Part shown: positions 25,662 through 34,939 of the stretch, one piece after another
Position numbering within the stretch: position 1 is the stretch's first letter
How the letters are laid out: each line of letters begins with the position of its first letter
Assembly: GCA_028281785.1 (NCBI GenBank)
Contig: JANQJG010000091.1
Coordinates: 48,311-112,310, forward strand
DNA from: Rhodospirillales bacterium
GTDB lineage: Bacteria; Pseudomonadota; Alphaproteobacteria; Rhodospirillales; Shumkoniaceae
Direction of reading: 5' to 3'
Length of the DNA stretch: 64,000 nucleotides
Notes under the pieces: generated by a model
The model's input: only the letters and a program-made list of their open reading frames with translations
The model's database searches: none
What the model was told of the DNA's origin: nothing
Made by a program: the position numbers and the translations under genes

Positions 25662-26539
25662 GTTTCCATGTAAGCCGGCCGGCCTCGGGCACCCAGACCC
25701 TCTGGCGCGTGCTCCTCTACAGCATCCTGATCTTCTTCGCGCTGATCTACCTGGCGCCGCTCTACGTGATGGTCATCACCTCGCTCAAGAGCCTCGACGA
25801 GATCCGGGCCGGCAACCTCATGCTGCCGCCTTTGGATCCCAATTTCGACGCCTGGGCGAAGTCGTGGTCCGCCGCCTGTGTCGGCGTCGAGTGCTCTGGG
25901 ATCAGCCGCTACTTCTTCAACTCGTTCAAGATGGCCATCCCCGCGGTCGCCATTTCGACCTTCATGGGCGCCTTCAACGGCTATGTGCTGACCAAATGGC
26001 GGTTCAAGGGCGCGGATATCGTCTTCGCCCTGATCCTGTTCGGCTGCTTCATTCCGTTTCAGATCGTGCTCGTGCCGATGGCGACGATCCTGGGGTGGCT
26101 GGGCCTCGCGCAGACGACGCCCGGGCTCATCCTCGTCCATGTGACCTACGGCCTGTGCTTCACGACGCTGTTCTTCCGCAACTACTACCAGGCCTTCCCG
26201 GATGAGCTGATCCGCGCGGCCAAGCTCGACGGCGCCGGCTTCTTCCAGACCTTCTGGCGGGTTCTGCTGCCGAACTCGCTGCCGATCGTCGTCGTGACGG
26301 TGATCTGGCAGTTCACCAACATCTGGAACGACTTCCTGTTCGGGGCCTCCTTCGCCTCGGGCAACGCGGCGCCGATGACGGTGGCGCTCAACAACGTCGT
26401 CAACACGTCCACCAGCGTGAAGGAATACAACGTGGACATGGCGTCGGCGATCTACGCGGCGCTGCCGACACTGATCGTCTACGTGCTCGCGGGCCGGTAT
26501 TTCGTGCGCGGTCTGATGGCCGGCGCTGTGAAAGGGTGA
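25658..26539 (+). CDS. Sugar ABC transporter permease 2 (CUT1, MalG-like)
   Basis: 293 residues with six helices and an EAA loop at [20 protein letters not shown]. It begins with a four-base ATGA overlap to permease 1 and ends seven bases before the ATPase gene. It pairs with the preceding subunit to form the import channel. The region after helix 1 ([23 protein letters not shown]) is a periplasmic loop typical of GtsC-like proteins. Confidence 0.92.
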   Translation: MSFHVSRPASGTQTLWRVLLYSILIFFALIYLAPLYVMVITSLKSLDEIRAGNLMLPPLDPNFDAWAKSWSAACVGVECSGISRYFFNSFKMAIPAVAISTFMGAFNGYVLTKWRFKGADIVFALILFGCFIPFQIVLVPMATILGWLGLAQTTPGLILVHVTYGLCFTTLFFRNYYQAFPDELIRAAKLDGAGFFQTFWRVLLPNSLPIVVVTVIWQFTNIWNDFLFGASFASGNAAPMTVALNNVVNTSTSVKEYNVDMASAIYAALPTLIVYVLAGRYFVRGLMAGAVKG

Positions 26540-26546
26540 CCAAGTC

Positions 26547-27656
26547 ATGGCTAGTTTAGAAGTCGAAAATGTCGTCAAGCGCTTCGGCCCGGTGGAGGCC
26601 CTGAAGGGCATCAACCTTTCCGCGGACGACGGCGAATTCCTGGTGCTCGTCGGGCCGTCGGGATGCGGCAAGTCGACCTTGCTCAACATGATCGCGGGAC
26701 TCGATTCCATCACCGAGGGGCGGATCATCATCGATGGCCAGGTGGTCAACGATGTGCATCCCAAGGACCGCGACATGGCCATGGTGTTCCAGTCCTATGC
26801 GCTCTACCCCAACATGACGGTGGAACGGAACATCTCCTTCGGCATGGAGATGCGGAAGGTTCCCAAGCCCGAGCGCGACAAGGCGGTCATGGAGGTGGCG
26901 AAGCTGCTTCAGATCGAGGGGCTGCTGAAGCGGCGGCCGGGCCAGCTCTCGGGCGGCCAGCGCCAGCGCGTGGCCATGGGCCGGGCGCTCGTCCGCAATC
27001 CGAAGATCTTCCTGTTCGACGAGCCACTGTCCAACCTCGACGCCAAGCTCCGCGTCGAGATGCGGACCGAGATCAAGAAGTTGCACCAGCGCCTGGGCAC
27101 GACCATCGTCTACGTCACCCATGACCAGATCGAGGCGATGACCCTGGCCACCCGCATCGCCGTGATGCAGAACGGCGAGCTGCACCAGTTCGGCGCGCCG
27201 CAGGAGATCTACGACCGTCCCGCCAACACCTTCGTCGCCGGGTTCATGGGGTCGCCGCCGATGAACCTCATCCCGGCCCGGATCGGCAAGAACGGCGCCG
27301 GAGTGAACGCCGAAATCGCCACCGCCGACGAGCGAACCCTACGCCTGCAGCTCAACGGGCAGGCCGCCTCCCTCGAGAACCGCGTCAATTCCGAGGTCCT
27401 GGTCGGGCTCCGGCCGGAGGCCATCACCGATCCCGAGAGCCGCGACGCGGGCGCCATCATCCAGGAGGTCGAGTGCCTGGTCGAGGTCACCGAACCGACC
27501 GGCCCGGACATGCTGGCCGTCCTCCGGCTGGGGGGAATCGAGGCGGTCTCGCGCATGCGCTCGTCGAGCCGGGTGCGGCCGGGCGAGCGGGCCAAGTTCG
27601 CGGTCAACATGTCGAAGGCGGTCCTCTTCGACCCGGAGACCGAGCAGCGGATCTGA
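26547..27656 (+). CDS. Sugar ABC transporter ATP-binding protein (MalK/UgpC family)
   Basis: 369 residues. Walker [10 protein letters not shown], signature LSGGQRQRV, Walker [16 protein letters not shown] and the switch His in [11 protein letters not shown] are intact. The C-terminal third is the TOBE/OB regulatory domain (residues about 240-369) of CUT1 ATPases. It energises the two permeases just upstream and is followed three bases later by the first GMC oxidoreductase, so import and oxidation genes share a transcript. Confidence 0.93.
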   Translation: MASLEVENVVKRFGPVEALKGINLSADDGEFLVLVGPSGCGKSTLLNMIAGLDSITEGRIIIDGQVVNDVHPKDRDMAMVFQSYALYPNMTVERNISFGMEMRKVPKPERDKAVMEVAKLLQIEGLLKRRPGQLSGGQRQRVAMGRALVRNPKIFLFDEPLSNLDAKLRVEMRTEIKKLHQRLGTTIVYVTHDQIEAMTLATRIAVMQNGELHQFGAPQEIYDRPANTFVAGFMGSPPMNLIPARIGKNGAGVNAEIATADERTLRLQLNGQAASLENRVNSEVLVGLRPEAITDPESRDAGAIIQEVECLVEVTEPTGPDMLAVLRLGGIEAVSRMRSSSRVRPGERAKFAVNMSKAVLFDPETEQRI

Positions 27657-27659
27657 GAC

Positions 27660-29192
27660 GTGAGCGAACGCTTCGACGTTGCCATCATCGGCTCGGGCGT
27701 AGGCGGCTCCATGATCGCCCACAGGCTGGCGCCGACCGGTGCCTCGATCCTGGTCCTCGAACGCGGCGAACGCCTGGTCCGGGAAGATCGCAACTGGGAC
27801 CCCGAGGCGGTCTACGCCAACGCCTGCTACAAGGCAGAGGAGCAGTGGTACGACGCCCAGGACCAGCCCTTCCGGCCCGGCCAGTTCTACTATGTGGGCG
27901 GCAATACCAAGGTCTTCGGCACGACCATGTTCCGCTTCCGGCGGGAAGACTTCGCCGAGCTGGCGCATGAGGGCGGGCTCTCGCCGGCCTGGCCGATTTC
28001 CTATGACGACCTGGAGCCCTACTACGCCGAGGCCGAGCGCCTGTTCGGCGTCCATGGCGAAGCCGGCCGCGACCCCACCGAGCCAGGACGTTCCGGCCCC
28101 TACCCCCACGCACCGGTCCGCCACGATCCGGGGATCGCCGAGGTCGAGAAACGTCTCCAGGGTCTCGGCCTGAAGCCGTTCCCCCTGCCGACCTCCGTTC
28201 AGTATCACGAGGGCGGCGCCTGCATTGCCTGCGACACCTGCGACGGGTTCCCCTGCAAGGTCGACGGCAAGGGCGAAGCCGAGGTCTGCCTTCTCGACCC
28301 GGCCCTGAAAAACGGGAACGTCTCCCTGCGCACCGGCGTCCATGTCGATCGGCTGGTCACAGACGCCTCGGGCCGGCGGATCATCGCAGCCGAATACAGC
28401 TCCGATGCTGGTGCCGGCAGGATCGAGGCGGATCTGTTCGTGCTCTCGGCCGGCGCCATCAACAGCGCCGCGCTCCTGTTGCGCTCGGCCAACGGAACGC
28501 ACGCCGACGGCCTGGCCAACTCGTCCGGCATGGTCGGCCGCTGCTACATGAACCACAACTGCTCCGCGGTCATGGCCCTCAAACCCTTTCAGCGCTCCCA
28601 CGTCCATTTCCAGAAAACGCTGAGCCTGAATGACTTCTATTTTGGCGATGGCCACGACCACGCCTATCCCCTCGGCAACATCCAGCTTCTCGGAAAGATC
28701 AAGGAGCCCATGCTCCGGGACAGCTTGTGGTTCCTGCCCCGACCGGGACGTGACTGGCTCGCCGGACACAGCGTCGACTGGTACGTGATGTCCGAGGACC
28801 TCCCCGATCCCGAGAGCCGGGTTACCGTCCGTCCTGATGGCGGCATCCGACTGTCCTGGCGGCGCACCAATACCCAAGCCCATCAGCGGCTCGTCGCGCG
28901 GACCAAGAAGATGCTGCGCGCGGCGGGATTCCCGATCGTCGTCAGCAAGGCATTCAGCAAGGAAACGCCATCCCATCAATGCGGCACCGTCTGCTTCGGC
29001 GACGACCCCTCGTCCTCGGCGCTGGACCCGTTCTGCAAAGCCCATGACCACGACAACCTGTATGTCGTGGACGCCGGGTTCTTCCCCTCCTCGGCGGCGG
29101 TGAATCCCGCCCTCACCGTGGCAGCCCAGGCTCTGCGCGCGGGCGAGCAGATCGCGCGGGTGGAGCTAACCCGGACTTCTCACCATGGGTAG
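27660..29192 (+). CDS. GMC family oxidoreductase with Cys-rich insert (sugar dehydrogenase-like); C-terminus from mobile element
   Basis: 510 residues with a GTG start three bases after the ATPase stop. FAD-binding IIGSGVGGSMIAHRL at the N-terminus; a CIACDTCDGFPC cluster (C188, C191, C194, C199) as in large subunits of flavin-dependent gluconate or sugar dehydrogenases; active-site His in SHQCGTVCFG and Asn in AAVNPALTVAAQA. It probably oxidises the imported sugar. No signal peptide, so it is cytoplasmic or twin-arginine-independent. The last eight codons (LTRTSHHG) lie inside the left end of a 267-bp inverted-repeat element, so the native C-terminus has been replaced. Confidence 0.88.
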   Translation: MSERFDVAIIGSGVGGSMIAHRLAPTGASILVLERGERLVREDRNWDPEAVYANACYKAEEQWYDAQDQPFRPGQFYYVGGNTKVFGTTMFRFRREDFAELAHEGGLSPAWPISYDDLEPYYAEAERLFGVHGEAGRDPTEPGRSGPYPHAPVRHDPGIAEVEKRLQGLGLKPFPLPTSVQYHEGGACIACDTCDGFPCKVDGKGEAEVCLLDPALKNGNVSLRTGVHVDRLVTDASGRRIIAAEYSSDAGAGRIEADLFVLSAGAINSAALLLRSANGTHADGLANSSGMVGRCYMNHNCSAVMALKPFQRSHVHFQKTLSLNDFYFGDGHDHAYPLGNIQLLGKIKEPMLRDSLWFLPRPGRDWLAGHSVDWYVMSEDLPDPESRVTVRPDGGIRLSWRRTNTQAHQRLVARTKKMLRAAGFPIVVSKAFSKETPSHQCGTVCFGDDPSSSALDPFCKAHDHDNLYVVDAGFFPSSAAVNPALTVAAQALRAGEQIARVELTRTSHHG

Positions 29193-29435
29193 GTCCTGCG
29201 TTGTGGTTTCGGCGAGGCGCATGCCAGGAAGGCGGCGAAAAGCGTATGGGGTCATACGGTTGAGCCGCCTGACGCCGCAGGCGCCCGCCGAAACGCAACC
29301 CGAAGGGCCGATTGAGGCCACAGACAGGGGCCGTCGAACGGCTCGACCGATGCCCCTGCATCGCGCTTCGCCGTTCTCCTGCCCTGTCGGCGGCCTGAAC
29401 CGGCGCAGGGCCCATCCATGGTGAGAAGTCCGGGT
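29169..29435. mobile_element. 267-bp MITE-like element with 32-bp terminal inverted repeats
   Basis: ACCCGGACTTCTCACCATGG begins the left end (29169-29200) and its reverse complement ends the right end (29404-29435). The two 32-bp ends match at 29 positions. The interior of about 200 bases has no transposase; a 100-codon minus-strand frame through it is only the element read through. No clear target duplication remains. The ends look like those of a full-size insertion sequence (from memory perhaps IS1380-like, unverified), so this is a non-autonomous derivative. It replaces the end of the first GMC gene and separates it from the second. Confidence 0.75.
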
Positions 29436-29483
29436 CAAGGCGTCCTGATCCGCGGGCGCGAAGAAAGAAGAAGGAGAGGCCCC

Positions 29484-31067
29484 ATGTACGACTACATCAT
29501 CGTCGGTGGCGGACCCGCGGGCTGCTGTCTCGCCAATCGCCTGTCCGAGGATCCGAGCGTCCGGGTTCTGCTTCTTGAGGCGGGCAAACGCGACACCCAT
29601 CCCTATATCCGCATGCCCGGCGGTTTCGCCAAGCTCACCGGCACCATGGGCACCTGGGGCTACGAGACCGCGCCGCAGGAAAACCTGGATGGTCGGCGCG
29701 TGTGGTATCCGCAAGGTAAGATCCTCGGCGGCGGCACCTCCATCAATGCGCAGGTCTACACCCGCGGCCATCCCAAGGACTATGACGAGTGGGCCGAGGA
29801 CTGCGGCTGCAAGGGCTGGTCGTTCAAGGACGTGCTGCCCTATTTCCGCCGCCTTGAGGACAACCCGCGCTACGTCAACGACTTCCACGGGCAGGACGGT
29901 CCGTTCGAGGTCTCGGACCCGACGCCCCATCCCCTCACCACGGCTTTTGTGCGCGCCGCCCAGCAAGCGGGCATCCCCTATAACCACGATTTCAACGGCG
30001 AGAAGCAGGAAGGCTGCGGGGTCTATCAGGTCTGCAACCGGGGCGGCAGCCGCACCAGCGGCGCCACCGCCTATCTGCATCCGGCGTCGAAACGCCCCAA
30101 CCTCACGGTCAAGACTGAAACTCTGTCGACGCGCATCCTCTTCGAAGGCAAGAAAGCCGTCGGCGTCGAATACCTGGAGGGCAAGGCGTCCGCGCCCACG
30201 AGCGAGCGCTGCGAACGCGAGGTGCTGGTCACCGCCGGCGCGATCGGCTCGCCAAAGCTCTTGATGCTGTCCGGGGTCGGCCGCCCCGACGATCTGAAGA
30301 AGGTCGGGATCGATCCGGTTCACGGTCTCCCGGGCGTCGGCCGGAACTTCCACGACCATATGGACGTCTTCGCGATCAGCGAATGCAAGGGCGATTTCAG
30401 CTTCGACATTTACAAGCCGCTGCACATGACCGTCTGGGCGGGCCTTCAGTATCTGCTGTTCAAGAGCGGCCCGGTGGCGTCGAACCTCTGCGACGGCGGC
30501 GGCTTCTGGTACGCCGATCCCGACGCCCGCTCGCCCGACATCCAGTTCCATTTCCTCCCCGGATCAGGGCTGGAAACCGGCGTCGAGAAGATCCGCAACG
30601 GCGTCACCACCAACTCGGCCTTCCTGCGTCCGCGAAGCCGCGGTTCCGTGACCCTGAAAAGCGCCGACCCTCGCGAGGCGCCGCTGATCGATCCCAACTA
30701 TTGGGGCGATCCCTATGACCGCGAGATGTCCATCAAGGGCTTCCGCTGGGTGCGGGAGATCATGCGCCAGCCCGCTTTCGAGCCGTTCATCAAGGGCGAG
30801 AAGATGCCGGGCCCCGGCGTCGACACCGATGAAGACATCGCGGCCTATGCGCGGCAATGGTCGAAGACCGACTATCACCCGGTCGGAGCCTGCAAAATGG
30901 GCGTCGACGACATGGCCGTCGTCGGCCTGGACCTGCGCGTCCACGGCCTGGAGGGCATCCGGGTCTGTGATTCCTCGGTCATGCCCCAGGTCAACAGCAG
31001 CAATACGGCCGCGCCGACGCTCATGATCGCGGAGAAGGCGGCTGATCACGTCCTCGACCGAATCTGA
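29484..31067 (+). CDS. GMC family oxidoreductase (choline dehydrogenase-like)
   Basis: 527 residues from the ATG at 29484, with GGAGAGG upstream; the frame runs further up into the mobile element but the fold starts at MYDYIIVGGGPAG. FAD dinucleotide motif GGGPAG (8-13), the GMC signature GKILGGGTSINAQVYTRGH and the C-terminal active site DYHPVGACKMG (His) and NSSNTAAPTLMIAEKA (Asn). It oxidises an alcohol to an aldehyde or ketone using FAD. Position after a sugar importer and before an aldehyde oxidoreductase-family gene suggests successive oxidation steps. Confidence 0.92.
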   Translation: MYDYIIVGGGPAGCCLANRLSEDPSVRVLLLEAGKRDTHPYIRMPGGFAKLTGTMGTWGYETAPQENLDGRRVWYPQGKILGGGTSINAQVYTRGHPKDYDEWAEDCGCKGWSFKDVLPYFRRLEDNPRYVNDFHGQDGPFEVSDPTPHPLTTAFVRAAQQAGIPYNHDFNGEKQEGCGVYQVCNRGGSRTSGATAYLHPASKRPNLTVKTETLSTRILFEGKKAVGVEYLEGKASAPTSERCEREVLVTAGAIGSPKLLMLSGVGRPDDLKKVGIDPVHGLPGVGRNFHDHMDVFAISECKGDFSFDIYKPLHMTVWAGLQYLLFKSGPVASNLCDGGGFWYADPDARSPDIQFHFLPGSGLETGVEKIRNGVTTNSAFLRPRSRGSVTLKSADPREAPLIDPNYWGDPYDREMSIKGFRWVREIMRQPAFEPFIKGEKMPGPGVDTDEDIAAYARQWSKTDYHPVGACKMGVDDMAVVGLDLRVHGLEGIRVCDSSVMPQVNSSNTAAPTLMIAEKAADHVLDRI

Positions 31068-31078
31068 CGGAGGGTAAC

Positions 31079-32950
31079 ATGCAGGGCGGTTATCACGATC
31101 GTATCGCCTGGATCGATCTGACCGAAGGAACCATCGATGTCCGGCCCATCGACGCCGGCGACGCCGAACGCTTCATGGGCGGCGGATGCCTGGGCGCCGC
31201 GATCCTCGCCCGCCTGGTGGACGGGACCACGGACCCGCTGGGGCCGGGCAATCCGCTGATCATGATGACGGGCCCCTTCGCCGCGACCTCCGTACCCGCC
31301 GGCTCACGCCACGAGGTCATCGCCCTTTCTCCCCTGACGGGCGGCTATGGGGAGGCCAATTGCGGCGGCGCCTTCGGCCGCCAGCTTAAGCAATGCGGCC
31401 TCGACGGCCTGGTCTTTACCGGCGCCTCGATCTCCCCGAAGGTCCTCGTCATCGAGGGCGAGACCCTCCGCCTGGAGGAGGCCGGCGACCTCTGGGGGCA
31501 GGAGATCTATGCCTGCGACGACGCCCTCAAGGCGCGCTATGGCAAGCATGTGGTGAACGCGGTCATCGGGCCGGCCGGGGAGCGCATGGTGCCGCTCGCC
31601 ACCATCTGCCATGACGGTCGCCACACCCGGCTCGCGGGGCGCTGCGGCATGGGCGCGGTGATGGGGTCGAAGCAGCTCAAGGCCGTGACCGTCTCCGGCC
31701 GCGGCAGCCGCAAAACTCCGGTCGCCCGCGCCGACGACCTCAAGAACTCGACGAAGACCTTCACCCCGGAACTGCAGGACAAGCTCGACTCCTTCCGCAC
31801 CTACGGTACCGGCGGCGGCCTGATCGTCTGCAACCAGATCGGCAACCTTCCCATCAACAATTGGCGCACGGCCCAGAACGACGACCTCGCGAGCCGGATC
31901 ACCGGCACCGTCGTCACCCGCGAGATCCAGGTCAAGCGGGGCGGATGCAAGCGCTGCCCGATCCTCTGCAGCCGCACCGTGCAGGTCAAGGACGGGCCCT
32001 TCGCCACCGAGGGCGTGGTCTCCGGCCCCGAATACGAAACCCTGGCCGGCTTCGGCAGCCTGCTCGGCAATGACGATCTGGCCTCGATCGCCAAGGCCAA
32101 TGAGCGCTGCAACCAGCTCGGCATCGACACGATCTCCACCGCCATGGTTATCGCCTTCGCCGCCGAATGCTTCGAGGAAGGCGTGATCACCACGGGCGAC
32201 ACGGACGGCCTCGAACTCGGCTTCGGCAGGCCCGAGGCGATGCTCGCGCTGGTCGAACGCATCGGCCGCGCCGAGGACGATTTCGGCCGCGCCCTCGGTC
32301 GCGGCTCGCGCCATGCCGCCTCGGCCTTCGGCGGCAGCGCGGCGGAGTACGCGCTCGAGGTCAAGGGGCTGGAGCTGCCGATGCACGACCCCCGCTTCAG
32401 CTGGGGCCAAGGGCTCAGCTATGCGACCGGCAACCGCGGCGCCTGTCACCTGGCGGCGATGGCCGGCGATTTCGAGAACGGCTGCACGATCCCCGAGCTC
32501 GGCTATCCCGAGTCCCAGCCGGGCCGCCAGCGCGAGGGCAAGGCGGCCCTGACCGCGACCCTGCAGAACCTGATGGGGGTGCTCGACAGCCTCGTCATCT
32601 GCAAGTTCACGGTCATCGGCGACGCGACGTCGTTCTCGCTGATGCGCGACTGGTACGGCATGATCACCGGCCGCGAGGGCACCGTCGACGATTTCATGGA
32701 GATCGGCGAGCGCGGCTTCACCCTCAAGCGCCTCATCAACAACCGTCGAAGCATCGGCCGCGAGCTGGACACCCTGCCGCCGCGCATGCGCAAGCTGAGG
32801 AAGGTCGGCGGCGACATCGATTTCGACGTGCCGCCGCTCGCGCCCATGCTCGGCGACTATTACGAGGTCCGGGGATGGACCGAGGACGGCCGGCCCGCCA
32901 GACCGACCCTCACCCGCCTCGGCCTGGAGTCCTTCGCGCCGGCGAGGTGA
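31079..32950 (+). CDS. Aldehyde:ferredoxin oxidoreductase family protein (tungsten/molybdenum pterin)
   Basis: 623 residues. The N-terminal AOR domain (about 5-205) has GGGCLGAAILARL and SPLTGGYGEANCGGAFG; the [4Fe-4S] cysteines are CKRCPILC (C290, C293, C297) and the distal C508 in LVICKFT. This is the bis-pterin W/Mo enzyme family that converts aldehydes to acids with ferredoxin. It follows the second GMC gene by eleven bases with GGAGGG before its ATG. No ferredoxin, AorB/AorC-type subunit or cofactor gene is next to it, so its electron partner is unknown. Confidence 0.9.
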   Translation: MQGGYHDRIAWIDLTEGTIDVRPIDAGDAERFMGGGCLGAAILARLVDGTTDPLGPGNPLIMMTGPFAATSVPAGSRHEVIALSPLTGGYGEANCGGAFGRQLKQCGLDGLVFTGASISPKVLVIEGETLRLEEAGDLWGQEIYACDDALKARYGKHVVNAVIGPAGERMVPLATICHDGRHTRLAGRCGMGAVMGSKQLKAVTVSGRGSRKTPVARADDLKNSTKTFTPELQDKLDSFRTYGTGGGLIVCNQIGNLPINNWRTAQNDDLASRITGTVVTREIQVKRGGCKRCPILCSRTVQVKDGPFATEGVVSGPEYETLAGFGSLLGNDDLASIAKANERCNQLGIDTISTAMVIAFAAECFEEGVITTGDTDGLELGFGRPEAMLALVERIGRAEDDFGRALGRGSRHAASAFGGSAAEYALEVKGLELPMHDPRFSWGQGLSYATGNRGACHLAAMAGDFENGCTIPELGYPESQPGRQREGKAALTATLQNLMGVLDSLVICKFTVIGDATSFSLMRDWYGMITGREGTVDDFMEIGERGFTLKRLINNRRSIGRELDTLPPRMRKLRKVGGDIDFDVPPLAPMLGDYYEVRGWTEDGRPARPTLTRLGLESFAPAR

Positions 32951-33049
32951 CGCCCGGATCGGAACGGCCGTCTTGCCCGCCGCCGGGCCGCGCATGTTGC
33001 CGGGCTGGTCGGGGACGCTGCGCCGGAGCGTCTGGGTGAAATCAAACCG

Positions 33050-33754
33050 CTATACCGATCGACTGACGCCGCCATCGACACGGATGTTCTGTCCCGTGAT
33101 GTAACCGGCCTCGGACGACAGCAGAAACGCGACGGTCTTCGCGATTTCGGAAACCCGCGCGTATCGTCGCAGTGGGATATGGGCAACGTTCGACTCCTTG
33201 ACCGGAAGATTGTCGACGAAGCCCGGAAGGACGTTGTTCATCCGGATGCCGTCGGGACCGTAGCGGTCGGCGAAAAGCTTGGCGAAGCTGCCGAGACCCG
33301 CGCGCAAGGTTGAGGAAACCGGGAAACGGACATCTGGTTCGTAGGCCGAGAAGGTCGAGATGTTGACGAAAGCGCCGCCGCCGCGTTCGACCATGGCCGG
33401 CACCACCAATCGCGCCATTCGGACAACGTTGAGAATCACGAGATCGAGGCTGTCGTGCCACGCGTCGTCGGCGATGTCCAACAGGTCCCCCTTGACCACC
33501 GGCCCCGTGTTGTTGACGACGCCGTCGATGCGGCCATGGGTCTCCAGGGTCATGCCCACCAGCCTTTCAAGGTCAGCCGGTTGGGTTACCGAGCCGTTGA
33601 GGCCGAGAGCATCCAATTCCTTTGCTAAAGCGTGCGAGCGTCCGGATGGTGACATCAATACGAGTTGCCAATCCCGGGCGTGAAGTTCGCGGGCGATGCC
33701 GGCGCCGATGCCCTGGCCGGCAGCCGTCACGATGGCGACGGGCTTATCATTCAT
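33050..33754 (-). CDS. SDR family oxidoreductase lacking the classical YxxxK site
   Basis: 234 residues from the ATG at 33754. The nucleotide-binding TAAGQGIG (T10-G17) and NNTGPV segments are normal, as is the C-terminal ITGQNIRVDGGVSRSV. Where classical SDRs have YxxxK, this protein reads SSTLRAGL, so Tyr is replaced by Ser and Lys by Arg; the flanking FAKLFADRYGPDGIRMNNVLPG matches a divergent SDR subgroup. Fold certain, chemistry uncertain. It is the last gene of the long minus-strand series, 70 bases after the Ldh-type gene. Confidence 0.85.
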   Translation of the reverse strand: MNDKPVAIVTAAGQGIGAGIARELHARDWQLVLMSPSGRSHALAKELDALGLNGSVTQPADLERLVGMTLETHGRIDGVVNNTGPVVKGDLLDIADDAWHDSLDLVILNVVRMARLVVPAMVERGGGAFVNISTFSAYEPDVRFPVSSTLRAGLGSFAKLFADRYGPDGIRMNNVLPGFVDNLPVKESNVAHIPLRRYARVSEIAKTVAFLLSSEAGYITGQNIRVDGGVSRSV

Positions 33755-33824
33755 GATCCTATCCCCTTGGACCAACTGTCAACAGGCCCTAGGTCGTCAT
33801 TGGGACAGGACCGGCCCTCCCCAA

Positions 33825-34892
33825 TCACAGCCGGGGCATCTCGACGCCAAGCTCCGAGGCCAGCTTGGCGGTGTTCCGCCAGACGCTGTCGTAGACACGG
33901 ATCCCCTCCTTCATCGCCCGCTTCCTTTCGATCGCCGCCCGTTCGCCGGGAACCCGGACGACGTCGACGCCTGGCGCCCGTCGGGATGCTCGAATCTCGC
34001 CGATATAGCTGTCAACGGCCTTGATGAAGTCGGACGAATTCCCGAATGACGCCGGGTCGATCGCGGCAAACAGATGGCCGCGATGGGCGCTACCCTGATG
34101 GTCGCCCTCTAGGGCTTCGTCAAGGATTCGGCCGATAAGCCCCCCCACAAGGGGGCCCGTCAACAGGGCGATGCCCAGCGCGAGGCCGTATCCCTTGGGC
34201 CCGCCAAGGGGCGATATGGCGCCCCGAAGCGCCTCGGCCGCGTCGGTCGTCGGTCGACCGTCGGGCCCGACGGCGATCCCGGGAGGGATGGGCGTCCCGT
34301 GGTAGCTGGCCAAGCGGATATGGCCGACGGCCGAGGCGCTGGTCGCCATATCGTGAACGATCGGTTCGCCGCCGCAAGGGATGGCGATACACAGTGGATT
34401 GGTTCCCAGCATCGGCTCGACGCCGCCAAAGGGATGGACGCGCAGCGGGATCGAGTTGGTCATGACCATGCCGATCAACCCCTCCGCCGCGATCCGTTCG
34501 GCGTAGCCGCCGAGCCGGAACAGGTCGCCGGCTCCCCTCAGACCGACCACGCAGGCGCCGCTCTCCCGCGCCTTGCGAACCGCGATGTCGGCGGCCAGCC
34601 GGCCGCCGACCTGACCAGGACCGGAATCCCCGTCGACCAGGGCCGTGGCGGCTGTCTCCCTGGCCAGTCGCGGTCGGGCCCTGCCGTTCATCTTGCCGAG
34701 GCGGAGGTCGCCAAGCGTGGTCCAGATATGATCCAAACCTTGCAGCCCATGCCCGCGGAGGTCGGCGTCGAGGAACCCCTCGGCGACGATCTCGGCGTTG
34801 GCGGACGAACAGCCCGCGGCCCGAAGCAGACGTTCGAGCAGATCCTTGAGCACGGGAACGGGCACCAAAATGGTCTTCGGGGTCGCGTTCAT
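33825..34892 (-). CDS. Ldh family oxidoreductase (malate/L-lactate/ureidoglycolate dehydrogenase type)
   Basis: 355 residues from the ATG at 34892 (GAGAGG seven bases upstream; an ATG at 34919 is possible). Landmarks are DADLRGHGLQGLDHI near the N-terminus (the family SHG is RGHG here), VDGDSGPGQVGGRLA, VVGLRGAGDLFRLGGYAERIAAEG (family SxHFG altered), MLGTNPLCIAIP and SPLGGPKGYGLALGIALLTGPL. These NAD(P)-dependent enzymes reduce 2-oxo or cyclic imino acids, for example AllD or DpkA. Gene order places it after M24-1, which suits handling a keto or imino acid product. Confidence 0.85.
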   Translation of the reverse strand: MNATPKTILVPVPVLKDLLERLLRAAGCSSANAEIVAEGFLDADLRGHGLQGLDHIWTTLGDLRLGKMNGRARPRLARETAATALVDGDSGPGQVGGRLAADIAVRKARESGACVVGLRGAGDLFRLGGYAERIAAEGLIGMVMTNSIPLRVHPFGGVEPMLGTNPLCIAIPCGGEPIVHDMATSASAVGHIRLASYHGTPIPPGIAVGPDGRPTTDAAEALRGAISPLGGPKGYGLALGIALLTGPLVGGLIGRILDEALEGDHQGSAHRGHLFAAIDPASFGNSSDFIKAVDSYIGEIRASRRAPGVDVVRVPGERAAIERKRAMKEGIRVYDSVWRNTAKLASELGVEMPRL

Positions 34893-34939
34893 TTCTACGC
34901 CTCTCGCTGAATCGATCATGGGTTGGTCCGCTCCAAGGG

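Noticed and set aside
27339..29051. 570-codon minus-strand frame across the ATPase and GMC genes
   Set aside because: Shadow of two well-supported plus-strand genes; no ribosome-binding site and no recognised domain.
29113..29415. 100-codon minus-strand frame in the GMC spacer
   Set aside because: It coincides with the MITE-like element from end to end, so it is element sequence read as protein.
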